Shown here piece after piece: positions 19,208 through 28,144 of a stretch of 64,000 bases of DNA (position 1 is the stretch's first letter; every line of letters begins with the position of its first letter). The DNA is taken from contig CAZDQF010000003.1 of NCBI GenBank assembly GCA_964507445.1, forward strand, positions 248,001-312,000, written 5' to 3'. The position numbers and the translations under genes were made by a program. This DNA is from GCA-2683135 sp964507445 (GTDB taxonomy: Bacteria > Planctomycetota > GCA-002687715). Below the pieces are notes generated by a model, which was given only the letters and a program-made list of their open reading frames with translations, made no database searches and was not told where the DNA came from.

Positions 19208-22200
19208 TTACGCCTGTTCGCTCGCAGCGCGGAGCAGATCTACCGGCTCCCTCTTTGACAGAAGGTAGGAGGGTATGGCCGTACCAACGAGGCAGAGGGG
19301 TGTGAGGCAGGCCACGACGAGCACGTAGTCTACGATGCGCAGGTCGCACGTCCCCGGGTCCCAGACATTCAACAACTCGGCGGTGAGGAAACCCACCATG
19401 ACGAAGAGCATGGAGCTGATGACGGCCATCATCAGCCCGCGAATCATGAGGATGATGAAGATCCCCTGGCGGGTGCACCCCATGACTCGCAAGATGCCGA
19501 TCATGCCTTTCTTGCGATCACACATGTCCCAGAACACCATTCCGACGGTAACCACGCCGATGAGCATGGCAACGAAGCCGATGATCAAGACCAGCCGATC
19601 GAGGATAGCCGTGTTGCCCTGAACTTCCCGCACCTTGGCGTATTGCGAGATCACGCCGTATCCCTGGCTCATCTGCTGGTGCATGGAAGCAACGTCCAGC
19701 ACATCCCGAACGAACACGCGTGCCTTGTAGTAGGAGACCTCCTCAGCGGTGTCCCGGAAGACGCCGCTGTCTGGATCGGGCTCGACCAGGCCCGTGACGG
19801 TCATGTGCAAATGAGCGAGAACGGCCGCCGGGACTACGGCCGCCGGGACTACGGCCGCCGGGACTACGGCCGCAGGCCGATCGACGGGCTTGTCCGCACC
19901 AACGATTGCCCGGAGTTCGTCGCAACGCGTCCGTAGTTCGCCGCTGTCAATGGTCTCTTTGTGAATCCCCAGGACAGTTACTGCCCGCGCGACGGCTCGG
20001 TAGGCAGCAACGCATTCTTGGTGTGCCCGATGGCCAGCGGTTGTGGCTGCGCGGTGCGATTGTCTCGCGAGTTCCGCAGCGCGGACAGCGGCTCCGTGGA
20101 CCATCACGGCTTGCCTCAACAAGGCGATGTCGGTTGCCAACGTGAGAACGGATCCCGATCGATCCGCGGCCCTCGACAGAAGAACCGCCGCGGCGGCCCG
20201 CCCGCAAAGGAAGCCACGGATTATCGTCTCACGACTTGCAGTTGCGACCTGTTTGCGACGTTGCTCCAGTTCTCTGCCAGCCGCCTCTTGTCTTCCTTCC
20301 GCCGTTCGCCAGAGTTCGACCGCTGCCTCGGCGACCGTAGTGAGGTTGTCAGCGGTTTCCACGGTCGCGGCTGGTGGTACGTGCAATGCGAATGGAAGTT
20401 CGACGTGCGAGCCGGACAACCGCACGGTCAGCACTTTGGGGTTGGTGGATTGTCCCCGACCCCCGCAAGCCACCTCCCAGCGGTGCGTGTCGCGGGGGAA
20501 GACCGACGCCCGACCGTAGCGCAGGTACTTGCGCAGCCAACGCGGACTTCCCGACAAGCCGACCGCCACCGACTCCACACCGTCGATGGTGATCGGCAGG
20601 GGAGCGTTCCACGGGATCATGATGCCGTCGCTGTCGACCAGTGCGTCTTGGAGGGACAAGAGTCGGCGATCAAGCCTGCCGAGATCACCATCCTGACGGC
20701 CCGATCTCACCGAATAGGCATGGATCGCAACATTGGCTTCTTCGGGGCTCATCAAAAGACCAAAGAGCGTTCGCTTGGGGTTGACGTCTTCGATCTCCGC
20801 AAACCCCAGGCCCCGTGCTGCGAATCGCTGCTTTTCCCGCGGGCTCACCGGCCGTTTGGAGAATACGAGGAATTCGCTGAAGACGGGCTCGACGGGGCGA
20901 TCGAACCCCTTCCAGCCGAAGCGCTTCACCGGACGGCCGGACTTGTAGTCCGAGATCTCGTCAATCAGCACCACGTCCACATAGGCCTTGGCGTCTTCCC
21001 CTTCGTCCACCACATTGCAGACCCGGAGGGTGAGGGCACTGGATTCGGTCTGCTCCCCCTCCGCATCGAGCACCCTGGTGACGAAGAAACGGATCGGGTC
21101 CCCCACAGCAACACCCAGTTTCTTGGCAAGCGGTCGAGGGAGGATTGCCGTACCGGGGCCGAGACCGGAAAAATCCTGGTCCTTGTAGATCGCCGCGAGC
21201 TTGGGGTCGTTCGATGCGGTCCCCACTAGGGTGATGCTCCCCCCACGCTGCGCCTGCCGGGACCGAGTCACCACATGGGTGGCATCTGGAAGCACCAGCT
21301 CGATCTCGGGATACTCCGACGCCAGAGCGTCGAGATCGCGGCGCGTCACGCCCCCGGCCCCGGCCATGGGTGTGACCAGCAGTTCACGAGCCGTAGGGCT
21401 ACGCAGCAAGTCCTCCTTGAATTTCTGCACCAACCCGGCGCGCATGCCCAATAACAGGAGAACCAGGAGCGCGATGGCGACGGCGACGAACCCGATCTTC
21501 GCCAGCATGCCCAGGAAAGAGAACTTCACGGTCCGCTTGACGGGTTCCCCATTGGGGTACTCCGGCACACGTCCCCACTTGTCGGTCAACCAGGCCCACG
21601 GGGGGCCGATGGCATCCCTCATGGCGAACCACCAGTAGAAACTAACGCGCGCGCCGAGTGAGGGGGCCGGGGGGCGTTCTTGCGGCTCCGACCCGCTCCG
21701 TCCGGTGCTGGCGGTCGTCTCTGACAGCCTCTTCTCGAGTTCCTCCCTTCTTGAATCGTCGAGACCGCCCTTGCCTTTGCCAAGAGCCTTCATGCAAATG
21801 ACAGCGTCGGAGAAGTTCAGAGCCAGGGACTCGACGTGGGTCACCATCACGACGGTCATGCCGTGTTTCTTGGCGAGGCCGCGTAGGATCTTCAGTGTCT
21901 CTTCTGCGGTGACCTCATCGAGGGCGCTGGTCGGTTCGTCCAGGAACAGGATATCGGGCCGGTGGACCGCAGCGCGGGCAACCAGGCCACGTTGCTTCTG
22001 GCCTCCCGACAGGTCCCCTGGCAGGTTGCCGGCATAGCGCCCTTTCTTCTCCTCTTGGACGTCCGCCTTGTTGTCGTAGCTCGTGAACAGGTCCTCGAGT
22101 ATGCGGAGGGCGCCATCGTCCGGCTTTTCTACGCCACAGAGCCGAGTGGGAATGGTCGCGTTGTCCAGAATCGAAAGGGCCGGAAAGAGATCGCCCCCCT

Positions 22201-22612
22201 GGAGGCAGAAGCCGATTGCACTGCGCCGGAGCTCCTCGCGGTCCTTGTCCTCCATGGGTGGCTTGGCTTCTTGCCCGCCCACACCTTGGGGCCAGTTCTC
22301 CCATACCGTGTAGACACGGTCCTCGTCGCCGTGAAGTGGGGTGGCGAGGTTGAGCCGAAATAAGTCGCACCCGTCGTTGTTTTCTTGGTTGAGAACGCGA
22401 AGCAGGCCCAAGACATGTAAGAGGGTGGTCTTCCCGCAACCGCTCGAGCCGAGGATGGAGGTGAAGGATCCGCGCCGAATGTCAAGTTCCTTCACCTCGA
22501 GATGGAACTCATCCTTACTGCTCTTGAGGTGGACGTTTAGGTTCCGCAATTCGACAATATTCGGCTGCAATCGAGGGGGCCCGGATGATTCGGTTAGGTC
22601 ACTGTCAGCCAT
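19208..22612 (-). CDS. MacB/LolCDE-like ABC protein: fused ATPase and FtsX permease
   Basis: 1134 residues. The ATPase domain (~20-290) has Walker A GSSGCGKT (55-62), signature LSGGQ (201-205), Walker B ILFLDEP (221-227) and an H-loop in VVMVTHVES. One membrane helix lies at ~368-392, then a very large extracytoplasmic region (~400-1010), then three C-terminal helices. The FtsX hallmark is KKGMIGILRVMGCTRQGIF, with KREPVDLLRA at the end. The topology is that of MacB, but the extracytoplasmic part is far longer than MacB's. Such proteins work as mechanotransmitters on envelope substrates rather than classical pumps. It sits between the VWA and SUMF1 genes, so it probably acts with them. A tandem repeat encodes PAAVV units near residue 920. 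Confidence 0.85.
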   Translation of the reverse strand: MADSDLTESSGPPRLQPNIVELRNLNVHLKSSKDEFHLEVKELDIRRGSFTSILGSSGCGKTTLLHVLGLLRVLNQENNDGCDLFRLNLATPLHGDEDRVYTVWENWPQGVGGQEAKPPMEDKDREELRRSAIGFCLQGGDLFPALSILDNATIPTRLCGVEKPDDGALRILEDLFTSYDNKADVQEEKKGRYAGNLPGDLSGGQKQRGLVARAAVHRPDILFLDEPTSALDEVTAEETLKILRGLAKKHGMTVVMVTHVESLALNFSDAVICMKALGKGKGGLDDSRREELEKRLSETTASTGRSGSEPQERPPAPSLGARVSFYWWFAMRDAIGPPWAWLTDKWGRVPEYPNGEPVKRTVKFSFLGMLAKIGFVAVAIALLVLLLLGMRAGLVQKFKEDLLRSPTARELLVTPMAGAGGVTRRDLDALASEYPEIELVLPDATHVVTRSRQAQRGGSITLVGTASNDPKLAAIYKDQDFSGLGPGTAILPRPLAKKLGVAVGDPIRFFVTRVLDAEGEQTESSALTLRVCNVVDEGEDAKAYVDVVLIDEISDYKSGRPVKRFGWKGFDRPVEPVFSEFLVFSKRPVSPREKQRFAARGLGFAEIEDVNPKRTLFGLLMSPEEANVAIHAYSVRSGRQDGDLGRLDRRLLSLQDALVDSDGIMIPWNAPLPITIDGVESVAVGLSGSPRWLRKYLRYGRASVFPRDTHRWEVACGGRGQSTNPKVLTVRLSGSHVELPFALHVPPAATVETADNLTTVAEAAVELWRTAEGRQEAAGRELEQRRKQVATASRETIIRGFLCGRAAAAVLLSRAADRSGSVLTLATDIALLRQAVMVHGAAVRAAELARQSHRAATTAGHRAHQECVAAYRAVARAVTVLGIHKETIDSGELRTRCDELRAIVGADKPVDRPAAVVPAAVVPAAVVPAAVLAHLHMTVTGLVEPDPDSGVFRDTAEEVSYYKARVFVRDVLDVASMHQQMSQGYGVISQYAKVREVQGNTAILDRLVLIIGFVAMLIGVVTVGMVFWDMCDRKKGMIGILRVMGCTRQGIFIILMIRGLMMAVISSMLFVMVGFLTAELLNVWDPGTCDLRIVDYVLVVACLTPLCLVGTAIPSYLLSKREPVDLLRAASEQA
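19820..19873. repeat. 15-bp tandem repeat inside the ABC gene
   Basis: Unit GGACTACGGCCGCCG, about 3.5 copies (full units at 19831 and 19846, partial ones at each side). Encodes repeated P-A-A-V-V in the extracytoplasmic region. Because the unit is a multiple of three, copy number can change without breaking the frame. Confidence 0.9.
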
Positions 22613-22676
22613 CGCTGAGAGCCTCTCTGGGTGGTGTAGGTCCGACCGTTGCCGACGACTTGGATTCCCGACGGTT

Positions 22677-24662
22677 CTACGGAAGGTCGCTCATTCGGAT
22701 GAATGCGTGCGCATCCCGCTCTTTGGCATCCGGGTGGAGTTTCATCCAAATGTTGGGGTTGTCGATGAACGTGCTGAGGGTGCTCGTGCATGCCTTCACA
22801 CTTTGTTGCCAGTCGCCGTAATCCGTAACGGACATGGCGGCGAGGTCTTTGGGCGAGACCTTGAAAATGGGGTTCTTCACTGGGAAACCCAGGATGGCCA
22901 TGAGCAGCTCTGAGAGATCCATGTCACCACTGATGGTATCGCCGAGGTTCAGCGTGGCTGAGATGGTCTTCAGGCTGGCCACGACCGCGGCCACGTCACG
23001 GGAACCGGGATCCCCTGCGTCCTCAAGGGAACCCTGGAGAAACTGGAGCATGGCGTTGAACGACTTGAGTTGGCCGAGGCGCACGAACACGTGAGGCACG
23101 AACAAGCGGTTGCCCTCGTGGTCGAACTCGGAGCAATAGCGGCTCGCAAAGTGCATCTTCTCGGCTTCGCTTGGATCAGCGAATTGATCAAGCAGATCGA
23201 GAAGGGGGTAGGGGACTTGGGCCGAGCTCTTGGAAGAACCTGAGTTCGGATCGGTCGGGTTGCTGCCAACGGTGCCATGACTCGCGTAGGCTTCCAGTAT
23301 CACGGTGATCAGTTCTGAGGAGAAGTCCCCCGGGCTCAACCCCCCATTGACTGAGATGGACGTGCCACCGTAGTCTCGGCCCTCGACGAGCTTGGCGAAC
23401 TGGCTATCGCCGATGGCGTGATCCTGGGCGGCGTCTGGGTCTTTCACGCGCACTGAACTGAGCACGAAATTGCTCGCCGCCATGGCATCAAGGTTACTGG
23501 TGTTGCCAACTTGGAGGCGCGCCAGCATGGTGTCCAGGGTCAGGTTGTGGCGGTTCTTTCGCGTGTGCGGATGAACCACCCCCGCCGGTTGAGATGGCCC
23601 TTTGATACTCGAATCGCCGACCACGATGATCTGCTTCCAGGCAAGCGGATTCCATTTGAGCTGGTCGGTGTCCATGGCGGTGTTGATGCCCGCCAGCACG
23701 TCTTCTGCATAGTCTCCGCTCGTCACCGTCGCGCAACGCAGGTCGCCAATCCTGCTCAGGAACGTCTGGTGGTCCTTGCCCTCTTCCAGGGTGCAGAACA
23801 CCTGGGTCAGGTATTCCATGCCATTGGGACCCATGTCGTCGACCCAGTCACGGTAGGCCACCAGGCCCAGACGCAGCCGAGGCTCGATTTTCTCATCCGC
23901 GGCAAGTTGCCTGGCTACGTTCTCGATGGACTTCCTGACCTGGGCTATGGGGGCCTCCATGCTGCCCGTGGTGTCGACGACGAACACGATATCGAGGGTC
24001 GACTTTGCCATCGCTTCAGACTTGGTCATCTCATTGTTCGCACCGGCCCCGCGCCTGGGCGAACTGCCGGGCTTCTTGGCCATGAAGGCCATTTCGTAGA
24101 TCTCCATCTCCGCGTCGTTCACCTTGGCCCTCTTGGCTTTCAACAGGGGCATGACGATTAGTGCACCGCCCGTTTCCTCGGGCTCTCGGGCGCTGGCGCT
24201 CTTGAATCGCTCCGGCTGGTCATCCTCACTCGCGGCCTTCTCGGCCTCCGCATCGGTCTTGAAGAAGTGCGCGAGCCCGCGGCCCTGGCTCGGAGAGAAC
24301 TTCAACGCCTGGCGGTGGTGCCATTCCACGACGTGGTCCTTGTGGATCCAGCCCTTGAAACTGCTCTCTTTGTCACTGGCCGACACACGGTAGAAGTCGT
24401 TCTTGGTCAGCAGCCCGATGTCCTCGAGCTTGCGACTCTTGGCGCCCTTCTCCGGAGGAAGTACGAACCAGTATTGGAAAACGCTGCACGGTGCGCCGGG
24501 GCTACTGGCGTCGGGGTTCGTGTGCAGTTGGCAATTCTCGCGCACGATCAACTTGACCTTGCAACCAGCCTTGTTGATAACGCACTGACCCATGGTGGGC
24601 GACAGTGTCGCAGACGCCATTAGGGCGACGAGCAGAGTAAGAACAAACCGTGGGTTTCTCAT
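22677..24662 (-). CDS. Exported von Willebrand factor A protein with SH3-like N-domain (VWA-1)
   Basis: 661 residues. Signal peptide (~1-25, ending T-M-G-Q). Residues ~35-120 look like a bacterial SH3-type domain (KVKLIVRENCQLHTNP ... KGWIHKDHVVEWHHRQAL), and ~222-480 are a VWA domain with a MIDAS motif DTTGSM (230-235) in DIVFVVDTTGSM and later MIDAS-type residues around GLVAYRDWVDD. The C-terminal ~170 residues are helical. VWA domains bind partners through a divalent metal. It precedes the ABC gene by 64 bp. A paralog with the same layout lies just upstream (VWA-2). Confidence 0.85.
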   Translation of the reverse strand: MRNPRFVLTLLVALMASATLSPTMGQCVINKAGCKVKLIVRENCQLHTNPDASSPGAPCSVFQYWFVLPPEKGAKSRKLEDIGLLTKNDFYRVSASDKESSFKGWIHKDHVVEWHHRQALKFSPSQGRGLAHFFKTDAEAEKAASEDDQPERFKSASAREPEETGGALIVMPLLKAKRAKVNDAEMEIYEMAFMAKKPGSSPRRGAGANNEMTKSEAMAKSTLDIVFVVDTTGSMEAPIAQVRKSIENVARQLAADEKIEPRLRLGLVAYRDWVDDMGPNGMEYLTQVFCTLEEGKDHQTFLSRIGDLRCATVTSGDYAEDVLAGINTAMDTDQLKWNPLAWKQIIVVGDSSIKGPSQPAGVVHPHTRKNRHNLTLDTMLARLQVGNTSNLDAMAASNFVLSSVRVKDPDAAQDHAIGDSQFAKLVEGRDYGGTSISVNGGLSPGDFSSELITVILEAYASHGTVGSNPTDPNSGSSKSSAQVPYPLLDLLDQFADPSEAEKMHFASRYCSEFDHEGNRLFVPHVFVRLGQLKSFNAMLQFLQGSLEDAGDPGSRDVAAVVASLKTISATLNLGDTISGDMDLSELLMAILGFPVKNPIFKVSPKDLAAMSVTDYGDWQQSVKACTSTLSTFIDNPNIWMKLHPDAKERDAHAFIRMSDLP

Positions 24663-24797
24663 GTCAGGAGTTTCCTTGTCCGTGCACTTGGCCGGGGAGA
24701 ATCACTCATGCGCCGATCCGGATAACGACCCGACAGCGTACCGGCTATTCCCTTAGACGTTTGCGCTTGTGGGCGTCTCGTGTTTCCGATGTCGGGC

Positions 24798-26756
24798 TCA
24801 CTTGATGTCGTCGAGGCGAAGAAATGTGTACTTGCCGAGGTCCGCGTCCCCAAGGGTCTCAGCGTGATTCAACTGCCAGCGTCCGTTGTCTTCGAGGATG
24901 CCGCGTATCTTGTCCGAGAGGTCTCGGACTTGTTGAGCCCACCGTTCGAGCGTCCGGGTCGGCGCTCGGCGCAGAGACGACAAGTCGTCATGGAGGTCGC
25001 CGTCTTGCAGAGGCAACCCGTATTGGTCCCGCATGACCGCTCCCACGCTCTGGGCTCCCCTCCCCCCACTCGCGGTCCTGAGAATGAACGCGAGAGCCCC
25101 GATCCCCCCCCCGTCCTCGTAAGTCTCCAACATCGTCGTCAACAGTCGCTGACATTGCTGGAGCTCGTTACGGAACACGATGGTCTGGACCTCCCAACGA
25201 TTCCGCTGGAGGGCGTTCCTGGCGCCCATCCACCCAACGATGGTCTCGCCGCGCCTGTCCGAATAGGACTTGAACACGGGGACGCGGGGGAGGCTCAGCC
25301 GTGGGACGCGTCTGAACTCCGCAGGGCGTCGTTGGGGGACTGCGTGAGCGAGGTCCGCATAGACACTGGCCGCTTGGCTTTCGATGTTCCGAGAGATGCG
25401 CTCCGCCCATTCTCCGGGCCCGTGGGCTTCAACGAACTCGCCCCTTCCCGGCCCTGACATGGCACGGAACTGGCGGCGCGCCGCATCGATGTCGTCGTCC
25501 ATCTGCGCATGCGGAACGCCCGGCTTCGGGTCCAGCCGGATGGCATGAAGGATGGCGGTTCGCGCCTGCAGAGCCTTCACCACCCGGGATGTGGAGAGCC
25601 CTTGTGGGTTCTTGAGTTGGTCTCGCCCATCCTGCCGTTGTGCCGTCGCCGGACGGTCGCGTCGTTCCAGATCGTGACCGCTGGCATCCCCGAGAAGGAT
25701 CACATGACGGGACGATGTGGCGTTCCAGCCGAGTCGGGCACCGTTGGACTCCACGGCCAACATGATGCCGCCCAAGACGTTCTCGGCCCATTCGTCCGTA
25801 CTTGCGCCGGCCGCCCGGAGCCCCCGGACCGAGTTGACGACATCCAGGGGACCGGGGCTCAACCGGCAGCGGATTGCGGCCGCGGGTCCGATTGCCAAGC
25901 GACGCGCGCTCGTCTCCGGCGGCGAGGCGAAGGGCCACGGCCAAACGGTGTCTCGGTAGGTCACCAGACCGAAGCGGAGTCTTGCAGGTGCGTCGTGGAG
26001 GCCGGGACACTTGCGCAGACGGGCGACCGTACTTTCCACGAACTCTCGCACGGGCCCGCTACGGCCTAGATAGGCGCTCATGCTGCTCGTGGAATCGATG
26101 ACGAAGACGACATCGACGGTGAATTCGCGCTGTTGTCGGTTCACGGGGGGCTGTGGTGTCAGAGGGTCGAAGTCCGCGAGGATCGGGCCCTTGCCGATGC
26201 ACAGCACCCGGAATCCCCTGTCGTGATCGCCGTTGACGATCGGGAACGCCGTGCCCGGTGCGAACTCCCCACACCGGGCTATGGGTTTCGCTGTCGCCGT
26301 TCGTCGCCCAGGGCGCGTCGCTTGCGGATACACGAACGTGTGATCGAAACCGGACTCGCGCGACGCCAGCACGGCTCGTGACGGCCATTCCACGCATGCG
26401 TCGACCGGCAACCATCCGTACGGTCGCCTGCGGGTGTCGAGCGCGACGCTGTAGTAACCCTCGCGGATGTGCTTGCCCTGGTTCGCCTGGGTAGGCACCG
26501 CGAAGAAGATCTCGTGCTGTCTCGCGCGATAGACATCCGCGTTGGCACGTTGCGAAGGCAGATGCGATCGGACCTCGACTTCACGAGTCACGATCAGTTT
26601 GAGGGGCGCACCTCGCCGGTCGGATTGCGCCACCACTTGCGTTGCAGATCCGGCAACAAGCAACCCGATGAGAAACAACCTTCTCGCCGGATCGTGGTTG
26701 CAACGGTCGCGGCACTGGCTCAAAGGTACGTTATTACTCTGACTCGTGGCACCCAT
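24798..26756 (-). CDS. Exported von Willebrand factor A protein (VWA-2)
   Basis: 652 residues from ATG 26756, two bases after the TGA of the upstream lipoprotein gene. A hydrophobic signal or anchor lies at ~27-43. An SH3-like domain (~50-145; PLKLIVTREVEVRSHLPSQ, RRPYGWLPVDACVEWPSRA) precedes a VWA domain (~215-430) with MIDAS DSTSSM (221-226). The layout mirrors VWA-1, but sequence identity looks modest, so the duplication is old. The frame is open upstream across the end of the lipoprotein gene, but that extension is antisense-like basic sequence without a signal peptide and is rejected. Confidence 0.82.
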   Translation of the reverse strand: MGATSQSNNVPLSQCRDRCNHDPARRLFLIGLLVAGSATQVVAQSDRRGAPLKLIVTREVEVRSHLPSQRANADVYRARQHEIFFAVPTQANQGKHIREGYYSVALDTRRRPYGWLPVDACVEWPSRAVLASRESGFDHTFVYPQATRPGRRTATAKPIARCGEFAPGTAFPIVNGDHDRGFRVLCIGKGPILADFDPLTPQPPVNRQQREFTVDVVFVIDSTSSMSAYLGRSGPVREFVESTVARLRKCPGLHDAPARLRFGLVTYRDTVWPWPFASPPETSARRLAIGPAAAIRCRLSPGPLDVVNSVRGLRAAGASTDEWAENVLGGIMLAVESNGARLGWNATSSRHVILLGDASGHDLERRDRPATAQRQDGRDQLKNPQGLSTSRVVKALQARTAILHAIRLDPKPGVPHAQMDDDIDAARRQFRAMSGPGRGEFVEAHGPGEWAERISRNIESQAASVYADLAHAVPQRRPAEFRRVPRLSLPRVPVFKSYSDRRGETIVGWMGARNALQRNRWEVQTIVFRNELQQCQRLLTTMLETYEDGGGIGALAFILRTASGGRGAQSVGAVMRDQYGLPLQDGDLHDDLSSLRRAPTRTLERWAQQVRDLSDKIRGILEDNGRWQLNHAETLGDADLGKYTFLRLDDIK

Positions 26757-26758
26757 GA

Positions 26759-28144
26759 TCACTCGTATCTCTGGCTCGACGCCGCTCGCCGTTTCGCCGC
26801 GACGCGGCGCGCCTCGGCCGCGGCTGGCGTCCCCTCGAATGCGCCGGCAATGCGCTCCAAGTGACCGGCGATGGTTCCGTTGTCGCCGTCCATGACGCCT
26901 AGAGACTGGAATCGCTTCAATGCGATCCATCCCTGGATCGCTCGTCCGGATGCAGCGGGAACTGCCGGGTGAACGCGGCGGAGTTGTGCGAAGCGTCTTT
27001 CGGCTTCCCGCCAACGTGAAGGGAGCAAGGCGAGAATGCCGTCAAGCCCGGCTGCCAGCGCCTCGCGTTCAGCCTTGGCTTTGGCTGCCAGCGCCTCGCG
27101 TTCGGTCTTGGCCCGAGCCTCGCGCACCTGGGTTCTCGATTCCTCTGCGAGCACCTTGGTGGCGTCCAGCCTCTCCGCCACCAAGACGGCGACGGGCTGT
27201 GCGCGGAGATCGTCGACGTCACTGATGACACCCGCGTAGTCGGCCGGCAGGCGACGCTCCATGGCATCGATCTGCGCCAGGAGGTCGTCCCTCACCGCAC
27301 GGCGCCCGCTCTTCCACCTCGACGGCAAGTCCTCAAGTTGGTCGTCGAGCCAGTTGCGAGCAGACTTGACGGCCATCGCTTTGAGGCCGTCGGATATCCG
27401 TTCCGGCGTTTGATCCGCTATCAGGATGTCGCTTAAACCAAGCGTGGCAAGCCAGAGGATGCTACCCACGACTCCCTTATCAGCCTCGAACCCGTCAAAA
27501 GCGACATGCTCGTCGCTCATCAAGACCGATGGCGGACTGGAAACAAGTTGCCCTGTGATGAGATCCGCAACCCCAAGGGTCACCTCATACCTCAACCGTG
27601 CCCGATACTGATGGCGATGGTGGAGGTTTGTTTCTGGATCGCCATACCTACATCCGCAATTGGGAACGGGTTTGTGGTATAACGTGCACCAGTGTCTCTT
27701 GCCCTGCCATTCGACGGCGTGGGACTGGTACGCCGCCAGAACGAGCACCTCCGCCGTGCCGCCGGAAGAGGGCCACTTTCCGATAGCCTGAGCCCGAAGT
27801 CTCGTCAGGTCCCCCGACGACATCGCGTCACGCAACTGGGCGAACGCGTCGTTCGTCAACTTCATCCTTCGTATCTGCTTCCCAGGGATGGAACTCTCCG
27901 GCAGAACGAGCGTGTCCTCAACTTCCGGCTCACAGACAATCGCGATCACGTGACTCGGCCCGCTCTGCTGACAAGACGTCAGCAGTGTCATCAAAGCGAT
28001 CCATGCGATCGCGATCTTGTTTGGCGGCGCGTGTGATCGGATCGAGGGCGATCTCCGAGATGGAATCACCTTGCACCGGTCGCTACCGTGGCGCGAGAGG
28101 AGGTCGTCGCCTTGTGCCGGGTTGCACGTGGTTGATCGTCTCAT
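26759..28144 (-). CDS. Lipoprotein A with Ala-rich coiled coil, duplicated in tandem
   Basis: 461 residues from ATG 28144, which overlaps the TGA of lipoprotein B (ATGA). A GTG about 26 codons later is an alternative start that would shorten the unusually long n-region. Lipobox L-L-T-S-C, then Q-Q. The middle region has a conserved W-C pair and D-L-I-T-G segment shared with lipoprotein B, and a short hydrophobic stretch (VVGSILWLATLGLSDILIA). The C-terminal third carries KSGRRAVRDDLLAQIDAMER and a coiled coil built of A-K-A-E-R-E-A-L-A units. Nearly identical to lipoprotein B over this last third. Function unknown; the family is not recognised. Confidence 0.75.
   Translation of the reverse strand: MRRSTTCNPAQGDDLLSRHGSDRCKVIPSRRSPSIRSHAPPNKIAIAWIALMTLLTSCQQSGPSHVIAIVCEPEVEDTLVLPESSIPGKQIRRMKLTNDAFAQLRDAMSSGDLTRLRAQAIGKWPSSGGTAEVLVLAAYQSHAVEWQGKRHWCTLYHKPVPNCGCRYGDPETNLHHRHQYRARLRYEVTLGVADLITGQLVSSPPSVLMSDEHVAFDGFEADKGVVGSILWLATLGLSDILIADQTPERISDGLKAMAVKSARNWLDDQLEDLPSRWKSGRRAVRDDLLAQIDAMERRLPADYAGVISDVDDLRAQPVAVLVAERLDATKVLAEESRTQVREARAKTEREALAAKAKAEREALAAGLDGILALLPSRWREAERRFAQLRRVHPAVPAASGRAIQGWIALKRFQSLGVMDGDNGTIAGHLERIAGAFEGTPAAAEARRVAAKRRAASSQRYE
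26775..27320 (-). repeat. Long duplicated block, copy 1 (3' part of lipoprotein A)
   Basis: Matches 28150-28695 at near identity, offset about 1,373 bp, and is almost base-for-base at 27040-27290. Upstream of the block the two genes are only distantly similar. Confidence 0.85.

Noticed and set aside
24798..27014. Extended N-terminus of VWA-2 beginning at 27014
   Set aside because: The extra 86 codons are antisense-frame shadow of the lipoprotein A 3' end; ATG 26756, two bases after that gene's stop, gives a signal peptide.
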